Below, one piece after another: positions 1-7,137 of a stretch of DNA of 16,533 nucleotides. The notes under the pieces are model-generated. The model was not told the DNA's origin, made no database searches, and saw only the letters and a program-made list of their open reading frames with translations. Both the position numbers and the translations under genes were made by a program. Origin of the DNA: Verrucomicrobiota bacterium (GTDB lineage Bacteria; Verrucomicrobiota; Verrucomicrobiia; Opitutales; Opitutaceae); contig JAFAAS010000029.1 in NCBI GenBank assembly GCA_023426435.1, positions 1-16,533 of the forward strand, in the 5' to 3' direction. Numbering within the stretch: the first letter of the stretch is position 1; every line of letters starts with the position of its first letter.

Positions 1-203
1 CCGGAGTTACAGATGAAGCTTCGCTCGAGTTCAGAGACGAAGAGGAGTTGCTCGCGGCGGCTGCGGATCCAGGCAAGTTTTACGTGGAATACTGCATTCC
101 CCGCAAAGTGGCGCTTAATCTTGCCTACGCGAAGAAGGCGAGCGTCATTGGAGATGCGGGCGTGATAATACGGACGATTGGCGCGGTTTGGTTTCGTCGA
201 TAG
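1..203 (+). CDS. Sugar transferase, C-terminal fragment (polyprenyl-phosphate glycosyl-1-phosphate transferase family)
   Basis: Only the last 66 codons are in the window; the reading frame begins at base 3 and stops at TAG 201-203. The visible peptide begins GVTDEASLEFRDEEELLAAA and continues with a DPGKFYVE stretch, a CIPRKVALNLAYAKKAS stretch and a hydrophobic end. This matches the C-terminus of the bacterial sugar transferase family (PF02397; WcaJ, WbaP, PglC). That family moves a sugar-1-phosphate from a nucleotide sugar to undecaprenyl phosphate at the inner membrane and so starts O-antigen or exopolysaccharide units. The catalytic Asp-Glu pair lies upstream of the window and cannot be checked. 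The end overlaps the 3' end of the convergent gene at 145-2598 by 59 bases. Its role as an initiating transferase fits the neighbouring nucleotide-sugar and polysaccharide-export genes. Confidence 0.8.
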   Translation, partial: GVTDEASLEFRDEEELLAAAADPGKFYVEYCIPRKVALNLAYAKKASVIGDAGVIIRTIGAVWFRR

Positions 204-2598
204 CTGGAGGGGCAAGACGCGACGCAACCGCGGCGCGTAGTTCCGACACACCTCCGTCGTCTGCTGCCGTCCGTTGCGGCGGCCAATGGCCGGATAGCTG
301 GGCAGAGAGGGAGTGGGGGCTGAAGCGGACTAGCGGACTTGGAAGCGTCACGAATACGCCGCTGGGATTAGGCCTTTCCTCCAACGTCAGATCCTTGATC
401 TGGATAATGGTGTCGGGAGACGCATTGTAGTTTAGCAGCGCACCAAATCGCATAAAAGCAGCATTGCTCGGTATGGCGGCGGCTGCTCCCACGCCGAAAG
501 AGATCGTGTAGGTAGTCCAAACGTGGGGGGCTGGCTGGTTGACCAAGCCGTAGTAACTATAAGTGCCGTTGGTCCAGCCGTCCGGCGAACCGGCACCATG
601 TGGCGAGGCCATATTGGCCTCTAGTAGCTTTCCGTCTTTATCATACCAAGCAACAGCGAGATAGTTGCCAGCGCCCAAGGAGCCTGATTGTTGCAAGGTG
701 CAGGTTAGCCGATAACTTTTGCCGTAGTCGATGGCCGTAAGGGGAGCACCAAACGCATGGGTCGCGGCCCCGTTTGAGTTTGCAACCATAGTGGTGCCAT
801 CTGGCAGCCCGGAGAGGGTAGGTGAAGCGCCGCCGAACGTTAGCCAAGCGACGCCCACCATTGTTAGTTTCATGGCGAATCGAGGCTCTGACGGCCGGGG
901 CTTAAGAGTTAGCATCATGTAACCGGGAAGCTCTAGATCGTCCTGAAGCCTGGGAAATGGGCTGAGCAGCGGAGGAAGACGAAGAATATCGCGGAGTTGC
1001 CGCCCAATCTCGTTGAAGATCAGGGGGCTATATATATGCCTCGAAAACCCTCCTCGCGTGGTTGGGGAAAGCGCCTCGCGGACAGATGCGCCCAGCGACG
1101 AGGTTACGAATGGAATGTCGTCGCTTGTGTTTCGAGGGGAATGAACTGGCGTCCACGCGGCCGCAATATGCTTCAGTTGGAGGTCAGTCGGCGGAATCTG
1201 CAAACCTTGCCAGAGGCGATTATAAGCTTGCGCATCCGGTGCTAAAGTAAGTGCTATGAGTAGTGAAACCGGAAGAACCGTGCTGGCAAGAAGCCGGTGG
1301 CCGCGGGCGGAGGATGACCCGGTTATAGGCAGAGTGGCGCCGGAGAATGCCACGACGAGAGCCAGACCTATGGGCACAGCCAAAAGAAGTCGATTAAAGG
1401 CAACGATGCTATCGTAAGAGCCGGTGCGTGATGCGAGGATGTTGGCAAAAGGGAGAGCGAAGCAGGGCAACGCAAGCACCAGCATCGGCAGCAAGGTCAG
1501 CCAGCCGACTACGTGATTCCGGCTCACAACCAACCACAGGCTAGGAATGAGAGTGAAGATGCCGAAGGCGCCAAGGACTTGAAATGCGCGCTCGAAAGAG
1601 GGTGATGTGGGCGAAAAGAGGTTAAAGCTATATAGAACGTTTAGCCAGCCGTCCTGACGGTAAATTTCGTCAAGTGCAGCATCTCGAGGAGCCCATAGGA
1701 TTGCTACGATGCTCAACGTCAGTGCGCCGCCCGCCAGCCAGAAGATCATCGAGCGTTTCCATTCGATGATACGCCACATGAGTGCGGCCAAGATGCCGAG
1801 GCCGGCGATGGCGAGGCCCTGCATGTGGCTAAAGGCGATCAATGGAACGAGGAATAGTGCTGTGCACAACCAGCGGCCCAAGATATCGGTTGTGATCTTC
1901 CCGGGGAATAGCTTGCTCGTTTCGAGTGTTGCCCGGATGAGTGCGATAGCCCCGATTTGGGCGAAGATGCTACTGGATATACTATAATAGCGATAGAACG
2001 AAAAGACGTTGTTGCCGAATGTCATAGCATTTAGCAGCACGAAAATAAATGAGGTTCGTTCGCTTAGGCCGATAACTCTCGCGAGTCGGTAGTATTGCCA
2101 AGAGAGGAGTAGACATGCGCAAGTGTGGTAGAGATTAAGCCACTGTATCTGGGCGATACCGGTAGTGTGGCCGGTAGCGCTGTAAGGCAGGAAGTAGCTC
2201 GATTTGGTCCAATAAGAATGTGTGGTGACGATATCACGCGCGTGCCATTCATTGATTCGTCTAAGGTGTTCCCATGGATCGGAGGGCCATTCCAAGTAGA
2301 GACCGGGTATACAGAATATCGCCGTCAGGCAGAGCCACGGCATCAGCGATCGAGTAGCTGTGCAGAATAGACGCTCGCTAGCATTGCTGCGCCACCACGA
2401 TCGCAGCGCAGCGACAGCTGCGACAAGATGAAGCGCGTGTAGAGCCCAATAAACATGAAGCAGGCATGGAGTGGCGGTCTGCGGCTCACCTCCGCCCGGA
2501 TTCACCGGCCATTTCAGGCTGGCATAAAGCGTATACGCCGCAAGGTAGGGGACGAGCCACGCCCAGCCTGAATAGAAGTATCGCCGAATTGCTAGCAT
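145..2598 (-). CDS. Polytopic membrane protein, GT-C glycosyltransferase-like, with C-terminal beta-rich domain
   Basis: An 817-residue protein read from ATG 2598. The frame stays open up to 2808, but the extra 70 residues are Ser/Pro/Arg/Cys-rich and lack membrane character, while residue 1 of the shorter form opens a typical hydrophobic N-terminus. About 11-13 hydrophobic segments fall between residues 10 and 452. The first large non-membrane stretch after the third segment carries SDPWEHLRRINEW (106-118), with Asp and Glu placed like the acidic loop residues of GT-C enzymes that use polyprenyl-phosphate sugars. Residues about 455-817 are soluble, and 575-740 is Gly/Thr/Tyr-rich and looks like a beta-sandwich carbohydrate-binding fold. 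Role in polysaccharide assembly or modification is inferred from this layout and the neighbours; no specific family is recognised. No clear Shine-Dalgarno precedes 2598. GC looks lower here (32 of 60 at 1921-1980) than in the respiratory genes (36 of 60 at 15301-15360). Confidence 0.65.
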   Translation of the reverse strand: MLAIRRYFYSGWAWLVPYLAAYTLYASLKWPVNPGGGEPQTATPCLLHVYWALHALHLVAAVAALRSWWRSNASERLFCTATRSLMPWLCLTAIFCIPGLYLEWPSDPWEHLRRINEWHARDIVTTHSYWTKSSYFLPYSATGHTTGIAQIQWLNLYHTCACLLLSWQYYRLARVIGLSERTSFIFVLLNAMTFGNNVFSFYRYYSISSSIFAQIGAIALIRATLETSKLFPGKITTDILGRWLCTALFLVPLIAFSHMQGLAIAGLGILAALMWRIIEWKRSMIFWLAGGALTLSIVAILWAPRDAALDEIYRQDGWLNVLYSFNLFSPTSPSFERAFQVLGAFGIFTLIPSLWLVVSRNHVVGWLTLLPMLVLALPCFALPFANILASRTGSYDSIVAFNRLLLAVPIGLALVVAFSGATLPITGSSSARGHRLLASTVLPVSLLIALTLAPDAQAYNRLWQGLQIPPTDLQLKHIAAAWTPVHSPRNTSDDIPFVTSSLGASVREALSPTTRGGFSRHIYSPLIFNEIGRQLRDILRLPPLLSPFPRLQDDLELPGYMMLTLKPRPSEPRFAMKLTMVGVAWLTFGGASPTLSGLPDGTTMVANSNGAATHAFGAPLTAIDYGKSYRLTCTLQQSGSLGAGNYLAVAWYDKDGKLLEANMASPHGAGSPDGWTNGTYSYYGLVNQPAPHVWTTYTISFGVGAAAAIPSNAAFMRFGALLNYNASPDTIIQIKDLTLEERPNPSGVFVTLPSPLVRFSPHSLSAQLSGHWPPQRTAADDGGVSELRAAVASRLAPPAIDETKPRQSSVLSRPHLQ

Positions 2599-2664
2599 GT
2601 CAGCCGCACCGTAAGGAGCGCGTTTGCCGACATAACAAGCTTCCACAAACGAGCACGACGTATT

Positions 2665-2700
2665 CCGAACCCAGGCGGGGGGGGCTGAAATAGGGTTCGG
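2665..2700. repeat. Inverted repeat enclosing a G8 homopolymer tract
   Basis: CCGAACCC at 2665-2672 and GGGTTCGG at 2693-2700 are perfect 8-bp reverse complements. The 20-base loop between them holds eight consecutive G (2677-2684). The structure lies between two divergent genes, 67-102 bases upstream of the ATG at 2598. It could be a protein operator, a 5' leader hairpin or a slippage site; nothing in the sequence decides between these. Confidence 0.55.
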
Positions 2701-2776
2701 GGCACATTCGCAGGAGGAAGTGGGGCGTCGTGAGGTGCGGCAAGCAAGACTTGGCGCAGCGGCTGAAACCTTGGTT

Positions 2777-2805
2777 TTGGGGCAAGACCGACGGACCGCT
2801 AAAAT
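2777..2805 (+). promoter_or_regulatory. Candidate sigma-70-type promoter for the sugar dehydratase gene
   Basis: TTGGGG (2777-2782) is followed after 17 bases by TAAAAT (2800-2805). The -10 hexamer matches the consensus at 5 of 6 positions and the -35 at 3 of 6. It sits about 50 bases upstream of the ATG at 2858, within the divergent intergenic region 2599-2857. This is pattern matching only; promoter consensus in this phylum is not assured. Confidence 0.3.
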
Positions 2806-2857
2806 CACTTTTTTGCTGCAATGTTTCGAGCAAGACAGAAGCTAGCTGACTGCGGAG

Positions 2858-4891
2858 ATGCCGAAACGCGTTTTGTCTGTTCTCAAGATTCCCCATGGCT
2901 GGCGTTTGCTCCTTACGCTCGGAGCGTATGGTGCGATCTTGTCGGCTAGCCTCTATCTAGCCTACGAGATTCGTTTCGACTTCGCGGTCCCGGCGGATGT
3001 GAAGCTGGATCAAGCACGGTCGTTCGCCTATGTGATTGCTGGGAAGCTGCTGATGCTGGCGCTCTTTCGCCAGACTGGCACCGTGTTACGGTATTTCAGC
3101 ATACCGGATCTTGCGCGAGTGGGGGCGTCGATGGCGCTGGCGACGATCCTCATGTTGGCCTCTCGTTGGGTGAGTGGTGATACGTATATCGTGCCGCGCG
3201 GTGTCATGGTCGTGGACCTAGTCCTCAGCATCGCAGGGTTGTGCGTCTTTCGACTGAGCTTAAGGATATTGCAGGAACGGCTTTTGCTGGCGCGCAGGTT
3301 TCCTTCGAAAAAGCTGGAACGTATCGCGATCATCGGCGCTGGCGACACCGGAGCGTCGCTAGCAAACGACCTGCTCAATATGCCTGCGCGGGGGCTTAAG
3401 CCGGTCGCATTCTTTGACGATGATCGGCGGAAGAGAGGCACGCTCGTGCATGGCGTAGATGTCGTCGGCCCGCCTGAAGACCTCGTCCACTCGAAGTTCT
3501 CCGAGGTCACGACTGCTGTGATCGCGATGCCTTCCGCGCCGCAGAAGCGGGTGCGGGAAATTGCGCTGTTTTTGGCGAAAGAGGGCTACAAGGTCGAAAT
3601 TGTGCCCGCGCTTGAGGATCTAGCGTCCGGGAAGGCCAAGGTGAGCCGGATTCGGCCGGTCGAGGTCGAGGATTTACTCGGACGCGAGGAGGTAGAACTC
3701 GATACAACGGCCATCCGGAAGTTCGTGGAGAATAAGTCGGTGATGGTGACGGGCGCGGGGGGGAGTATCGGGAGTGAGCTTTGTCGGCAGATTGCGCGGT
3801 TTAATCCGCGGCGGTTGGTGATGGTCGATCAGTCGGAGCCGGCGCTGTTTTCGATTGAGCAGGAGCTGAACGCGGAAGGGTTCTCGGGCACGGCGCTCGC
3901 CTGTGTGGCCGATGTGCTCGATCTCGGGCGGATGAACAGTTTGTTCGGCACGCATGGGCCGCAGGTCGTGTTTCATGCGGCGGCGCACAAGCATGTGTTC
4001 ATGATGGAGCGGCAGCCCTCGGAGGCCATTAAGAACAATGCGGTCGGCACGCGGAAGATCGCGGAGCTCGCGATTGCACATCACGCTGAAGCGTTCGTGC
4101 TCATTTCCACGGACAAGGCGATCAACCCGACGAATGTCATGGGCGCGAGCAAGCGGCTGGCTGAGTTGCATCTCCAAGCGCTGCACGCGGAACTGGCCAC
4201 GAATGGTGTCGCGAGATCGGAGCTAGCGCGGATGAAGGCGAAAGCGGACATCGAAATGCAGAAGGGGTCCAGTGCAGTGAGTTTGATCCCGCACACTACG
4301 GATGCGGAATCGGCCAACTCGCCAACTCCCGTGCCGCCTGTGGCAGCAACGACGCAAACCACCACCAAATTGATGGCGGTGAGATTTGGCAATGTGCTCG
4401 GCTCGTCGGGCAGCGTCGTGCCGATCTTTAAGAAGCAAATCGAGGCGGGCGGGCCGGTGACGGTCACTCATCCGGACGTCACGCGTTATTTCATGACGAT
4501 TCCCGAAGCGGTCGGCTTGGTTTTGCAGGCCAGCGTGCTCGGGAAAGGGGGCGAGATCTTCGTCCTCGATATGGGGCAACCCATGAAAATCGTCGACCTG
4601 GCAAAGCAGATGATCGAGCTCAGCGGGTTCAAAGTAGGCGAGGACATCGAAATCAAATTCTCGGGACTGAAGCCGGGTGAGAAACTGTTCGAGGAACTGC
4701 AGCACCATTCCGAAGAGCATGCTCCCACGGAGCATCCTCGCATCATGCGATTCGTGAACGGCGCTGCCGCAACCGAGGCGAGCCGGATGGCGATTGCGGA
4801 ACTCGAACCGTTTGTCGACGAGTTGTCGCCGGCGGAACTCAAGCGTCAGCTTAAAGTGCTAATCCCCGAGTATCAGCCGTGCCTGGAGTAG
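2858..4891 (+). CDS. Membrane-bound UDP-sugar 4,6-dehydratase, WbpM/CapD/FlmA family
   Basis: A 677-residue nucleoside-diphosphate-sugar epimerase/dehydratase. Proteins of this type use NAD(P) to convert UDP-GlcNAc-type sugars to 4-keto-6-deoxy intermediates for surface glycans. Hydrophobic segments occupy about residues 15-140. A first Rossmann motif GAGDTG lies at 160-165 and the catalytic-domain motif TGAGGSIGSEL at 298-308. HAAAHKHV is at 373-380, STDK at 417-420, and M428-x3-K432 gives the Ser-Met-Lys arrangement known from WbpM, where Met replaces the usual Tyr. VRFGNVLGSSGS is at 508-519. Residues about 446-504 form an extra Ala/Thr/Pro-rich stretch between the helix after STDK and the VRFGNVLG strand; the family normally has only a short linker there. 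The usual HVPLME motif reads HVFMME. GGAG abuts the start codon directly, a poor spacing. The gene runs convergent to the permease at 4988-5866. Confidence 0.9.
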   Translation: MPKRVLSVLKIPHGWRLLLTLGAYGAILSASLYLAYEIRFDFAVPADVKLDQARSFAYVIAGKLLMLALFRQTGTVLRYFSIPDLARVGASMALATILMLASRWVSGDTYIVPRGVMVVDLVLSIAGLCVFRLSLRILQERLLLARRFPSKKLERIAIIGAGDTGASLANDLLNMPARGLKPVAFFDDDRRKRGTLVHGVDVVGPPEDLVHSKFSEVTTAVIAMPSAPQKRVREIALFLAKEGYKVEIVPALEDLASGKAKVSRIRPVEVEDLLGREEVELDTTAIRKFVENKSVMVTGAGGSIGSELCRQIARFNPRRLVMVDQSEPALFSIEQELNAEGFSGTALACVADVLDLGRMNSLFGTHGPQVVFHAAAHKHVFMMERQPSEAIKNNAVGTRKIAELAIAHHAEAFVLISTDKAINPTNVMGASKRLAELHLQALHAELATNGVARSELARMKAKADIEMQKGSSAVSLIPHTTDAESANSPTPVPPVAATTQTTTKLMAVRFGNVLGSSGSVVPIFKKQIEAGGPVTVTHPDVTRYFMTIPEAVGLVLQASVLGKGGEIFVLDMGQPMKIVDLAKQMIELSGFKVGEDIEIKFSGLKPGEKLFEELQHHSEEHAPTEHPRIMRFVNGAAATEASRMAIAELEPFVDELSPAELKRQLKVLIPEYQPCLE

Positions 4892-4897
4892 GAGGGG

Positions 4898-4977
4898 CTC
4901 AAACGCTCAAACGCTGAAAAGCTGAAAGACTGAGATGCTGACGGAGACCTGAGGGCTGAGACCCGAAACCTGAACTA
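4898..4977. repeat. Degenerate tandem octamer repeat, about ten units
   Basis: Starting six bases after the dehydratase stop, an 8-base period runs for about 80 bases. The first two units are both CTCAAACG (4898-4905, 4906-4913). They are followed by CTGAAAAG (4914-4921), CTGAAAGA (4922-4929), CTGAGATG (4930-4937) and CTGACGGA (4938-4945), then weaker units ending with CTGAACTA (4970-4977). It fills almost the whole gap between two convergent genes. It is not a hairpin with a T-run, so it does not look like an intrinsic terminator. Confidence 0.75.
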
Positions 4978-4987
4978 ATTGGTTTGG

Positions 4988-5866
4988 TCAAAGCACGTCG
5001 GCGAAGGAGCCTCGGAGGCGGCGGAAGGCTGCGCTGCCGATGGCAAGCGCTGCGATCCCGCAGGCGTAGAGGTAGCCGAGGTGCGTCGTGCTTGGGGCGC
5101 CATCCCAGAAGGTGACGTTGCGCGCTTCGCTGATGACGTGGAGGAGGGGATTGAATTTCAGGAACGCCCACGCTGCGGCAGGAATCTGCGAAACGGGATA
5201 GAAGACCGCGCTCGCGAACATCAGCCCGAGCAGCACGAATTGCGTGACTTGTCCGACGTCGCGCCAGAAGACCCCGAGGGCGGATAACAACAGCGCGAGT
5301 CCGAGCGCCATCATCACCGCAGGGAGAAGCACAACCGGCAGCCACAACGCGGTGAGCGTGATGTCAAGGCCAGCGAGCCAGGCACCGATAAACACCAAGC
5401 CCAAGGTGATCCCGAAGTGAAATACCGCGGTGCTAACCGAGGCGGCGGGCAATATTTCCAACGGAAACACGACCTTCTTCACGAAATTCGGATTTCCAAG
5501 GATCAACGTGGGGCTGACCCCGATCACCTCGGCAATGAAGTGGTAGATCGCCAGCCCGAGAAAGACGATCATCCCATACTCGATCCGCGATTCTTCGCCG
5601 TGCGTCTGAAACTTGCCGCCAAAGATGTATCCGAAAACGAATACGTAGAGCGCGAGCAGCAGGAGCGGGTTGAGAAACGACCACACCAACCCCAAGTGGC
5701 TGCCTTTGTGGCGGAGTTCGACGTTGCGCAACGTGAACTGCCAGAGGAGGCGGCGGTGGCGCCAGAGATTGAGCAGAACCGAGTTGGATTCGCGGGAGGC
5801 CGCCGCGCCGCCTTGTCGTGAAACGCGGGGACTAGGAGGAGTTCCCAGAGCCGAAGTCGAATGCAT
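4988..5866 (-). CDS. wzm: ABC-2 type polysaccharide export permease (Wzm/RfbA/TagG-like)
   Basis: A 292-residue inner-membrane permease that would export lipid-linked O-antigen or other glycan with an ATPase partner. An N-terminal Ser/Arg-rich tail of about 28 residues precedes the amphipathic segment. The family motif RHKGSHLGLVWSFLNPL is at about 52-68. Six hydrophobic segments follow, with FPLEILP (134-140), FWRDVGQVTQFVL (200-212) and YPVSQIP (223-229) matching conserved family stretches. The length is close to the usual 260-290. The gene lies 27 bases downstream of the GDP-mannose 4,6-dehydratase and is probably co-transcribed with it. The ATPase gene (wzt), normally adjacent, is absent: immediately downstream is the octamer repeat and a convergent gene. 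No strong Shine-Dalgarno precedes ATG 5866, so a start a little downstream is possible. Confidence 0.87.
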   Translation of the reverse strand: MHSTSALGTPPSPRVSRQGGAAASRESNSVLLNLWRHRRLLWQFTLRNVELRHKGSHLGLVWSFLNPLLLLALYVFVFGYIFGGKFQTHGEESRIEYGMIVFLGLAIYHFIAEVIGVSPTLILGNPNFVKKVVFPLEILPAASVSTAVFHFGITLGLVFIGAWLAGLDITLTALWLPVVLLPAVMMALGLALLLSALGVFWRDVGQVTQFVLLGLMFASAVFYPVSQIPAAAWAFLKFNPLLHVISEARNVTFWDGAPSTTHLGYLYACGIAALAIGSAAFRRLRGSFADVL

Positions 5867-5893
5867 GCCAGTGGATCGCTCGTCGGGGCGGCT

Positions 5894-6871
5894 CTATTGC
5901 AACTTGTCGATTTCGGATTCGACCAAGCGCCGAATCATCTCTTCGAACCGGACCGTGTTCTGCCAGCCGAGCGCACGGCGGGCTTTGGCGGGATTTCCAC
6001 AGGGCGCCATGGGCTCCACGGCGGTGACGAGCGCGGTGTCGTGTTTCACGTAATCGCGCCACTTGAGGCCGACGCATTCGAAAGCGCTCGCAACGAGTTC
6101 CTCGACGCTGTGCAACTCGCCGGTCGCGAGGACGAAATCGTCCACCGTGTCCTGTTGCAGCATCAGCCACATTCCGCGCACGTAGTCGGGCGCCCAACCC
6201 CAATCGCGGCGTCCGCCGAGGCTGCCGAGGACGACGTCTTTCTGCAGACCTTTTTTGATGCGCGCGGCGGCGCGCGCGACTTTCATCGTCACGAAATTCG
6301 AATTCCGACGCGGCGACTCGTGATTGTAGAGGATCACCGCGCAGGTCTGCAGGCCATAGGCGATACGGTAGATCCTCGCCATTTGTTGCGAGAAGGCCTT
6401 CGCGGCGCCGTAGGGAGTGGTCGGGTTCACCGGCGTGTGCTCGTCCTGAGGAGAGTGGGGCGGGGAACCGAACACCTCGCTGCTCGAGGCATAGAGGAAT
6501 TTGGGCGGCTCGGGGAGGTCGCGCAGGATTTCCAGCAGGCGAAGCGTCGCCATCCCGATGCTATCGACGGTGCTTTCCGGCAATTCGAGACTTAGCCGCG
6601 GACTCGATTGGCCGGCCAAGTGGTAAAACTCCGTCGGACGCGCGCGGCTGATGATGCGACGCAAATGCGTCGCGTCTTCATAAGCACCGTTGTGGAGGTG
6701 CAACTGTTTCCCCATGATCGCGGGGTTGGCGATGAGGTGGGCAATGTTGCTGTGCGCGAGCGTGTCGGGGCGGTGCACCAGACCGTGGACTTCGTAGCCT
6801 TTTTCCAGCAGCAACTCGCAAAGGTAGGAGCCGTCCTGCCCTGTGATTCCAGTAATGAAGGCTTTGGCCAT
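5894..6871 (-). CDS. gmd: GDP-mannose 4,6-dehydratase
   Basis: A 325-residue extended short-chain dehydrogenase/reductase. It converts GDP-D-mannose to GDP-4-keto-6-deoxy-D-mannose, the precursor of GDP-fucose, GDP-rhamnose and related sugars. Start ATG 6871 is chosen because MAKAFITGITGQDGSYL is the standard family N-terminus, and GGAG sits 9 bases upstream. An upstream in-frame ATG at 6925 would add 18 residues with no family match. Motifs: NAD(P)-binding GITGQDG (8-14), SSSEVFG (129-135), catalytic Y154-x3-K158, NHESPRR (183-189) and RDWGWAPDY (222-230). The nucleotide-sugar-binding stretch reads LAGQSSPRLS rather than the commoner LAAQSHVxVS, so this belongs to a divergent Gmd branch. A related GDP-sugar enzyme cannot be excluded. 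It is the first gene of the minus-strand pair with the Wzm-like permease and supplies deoxysugar for the exported glycan. Confidence 0.88.
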   Translation of the reverse strand: MAKAFITGITGQDGSYLCELLLEKGYEVHGLVHRPDTLAHSNIAHLIANPAIMGKQLHLHNGAYEDATHLRRIISRARPTEFYHLAGQSSPRLSLELPESTVDSIGMATLRLLEILRDLPEPPKFLYASSSEVFGSPPHSPQDEHTPVNPTTPYGAAKAFSQQMARIYRIAYGLQTCAVILYNHESPRRNSNFVTMKVARAAARIKKGLQKDVVLGSLGGRRDWGWAPDYVRGMWLMLQQDTVDDFVLATGELHSVEELVASAFECVGLKWRDYVKHDTALVTAVEPMAPCGNPAKARRALGWQNTVRFEEMIRRLVESEIDKLQ

Positions 6872-7137
6872 GTTCGTTCGCTCCGCGAAGGTGCGCGGGG
6901 GCCTCACGTGACGATGCCGCCACACGGACGGCGAGCCAAAATTGTCTCCGACATCACATTCCGAGAATCTCCGGCAGGCCTTGGGCGCCCCTTCAAGGCG
7001 ACGAGTTTGGGCTTGCGTCGGGAGACCTTCGCGATGGCCTCTGCAAATTTGCGACGGAACCGATGGGCTCCCGCTTGTTTCCCAACTTCACCTCGTTGAG
7101 CCTCAATTCGGCTAGTCTCGTGGTCTCTCTCACCTAA
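6872..7137. other. Divergent intergenic region between gmd and the exporter operon
   Basis: This 266-base gap must hold promoters for both flanking transcription units. The only structure I see is a short perfect inverted repeat, TTGAG-C-CTCAA at 7096-7106, 32 bases upstream of the TolC-family start, which could be an operator half-site pair but is short enough to be chance. No convincing -35/-10 pair, RNA gene or small gene is visible. Confidence 0.4.

Noticed and set aside
2599..2808. 70-residue N-terminal extension of the GT-C-like protein
   Set aside because: The residues look random (Ser/Pro/Arg/Cys-rich) and cover the divergent promoter region; a natural hydrophobic N-terminus begins at 2598.
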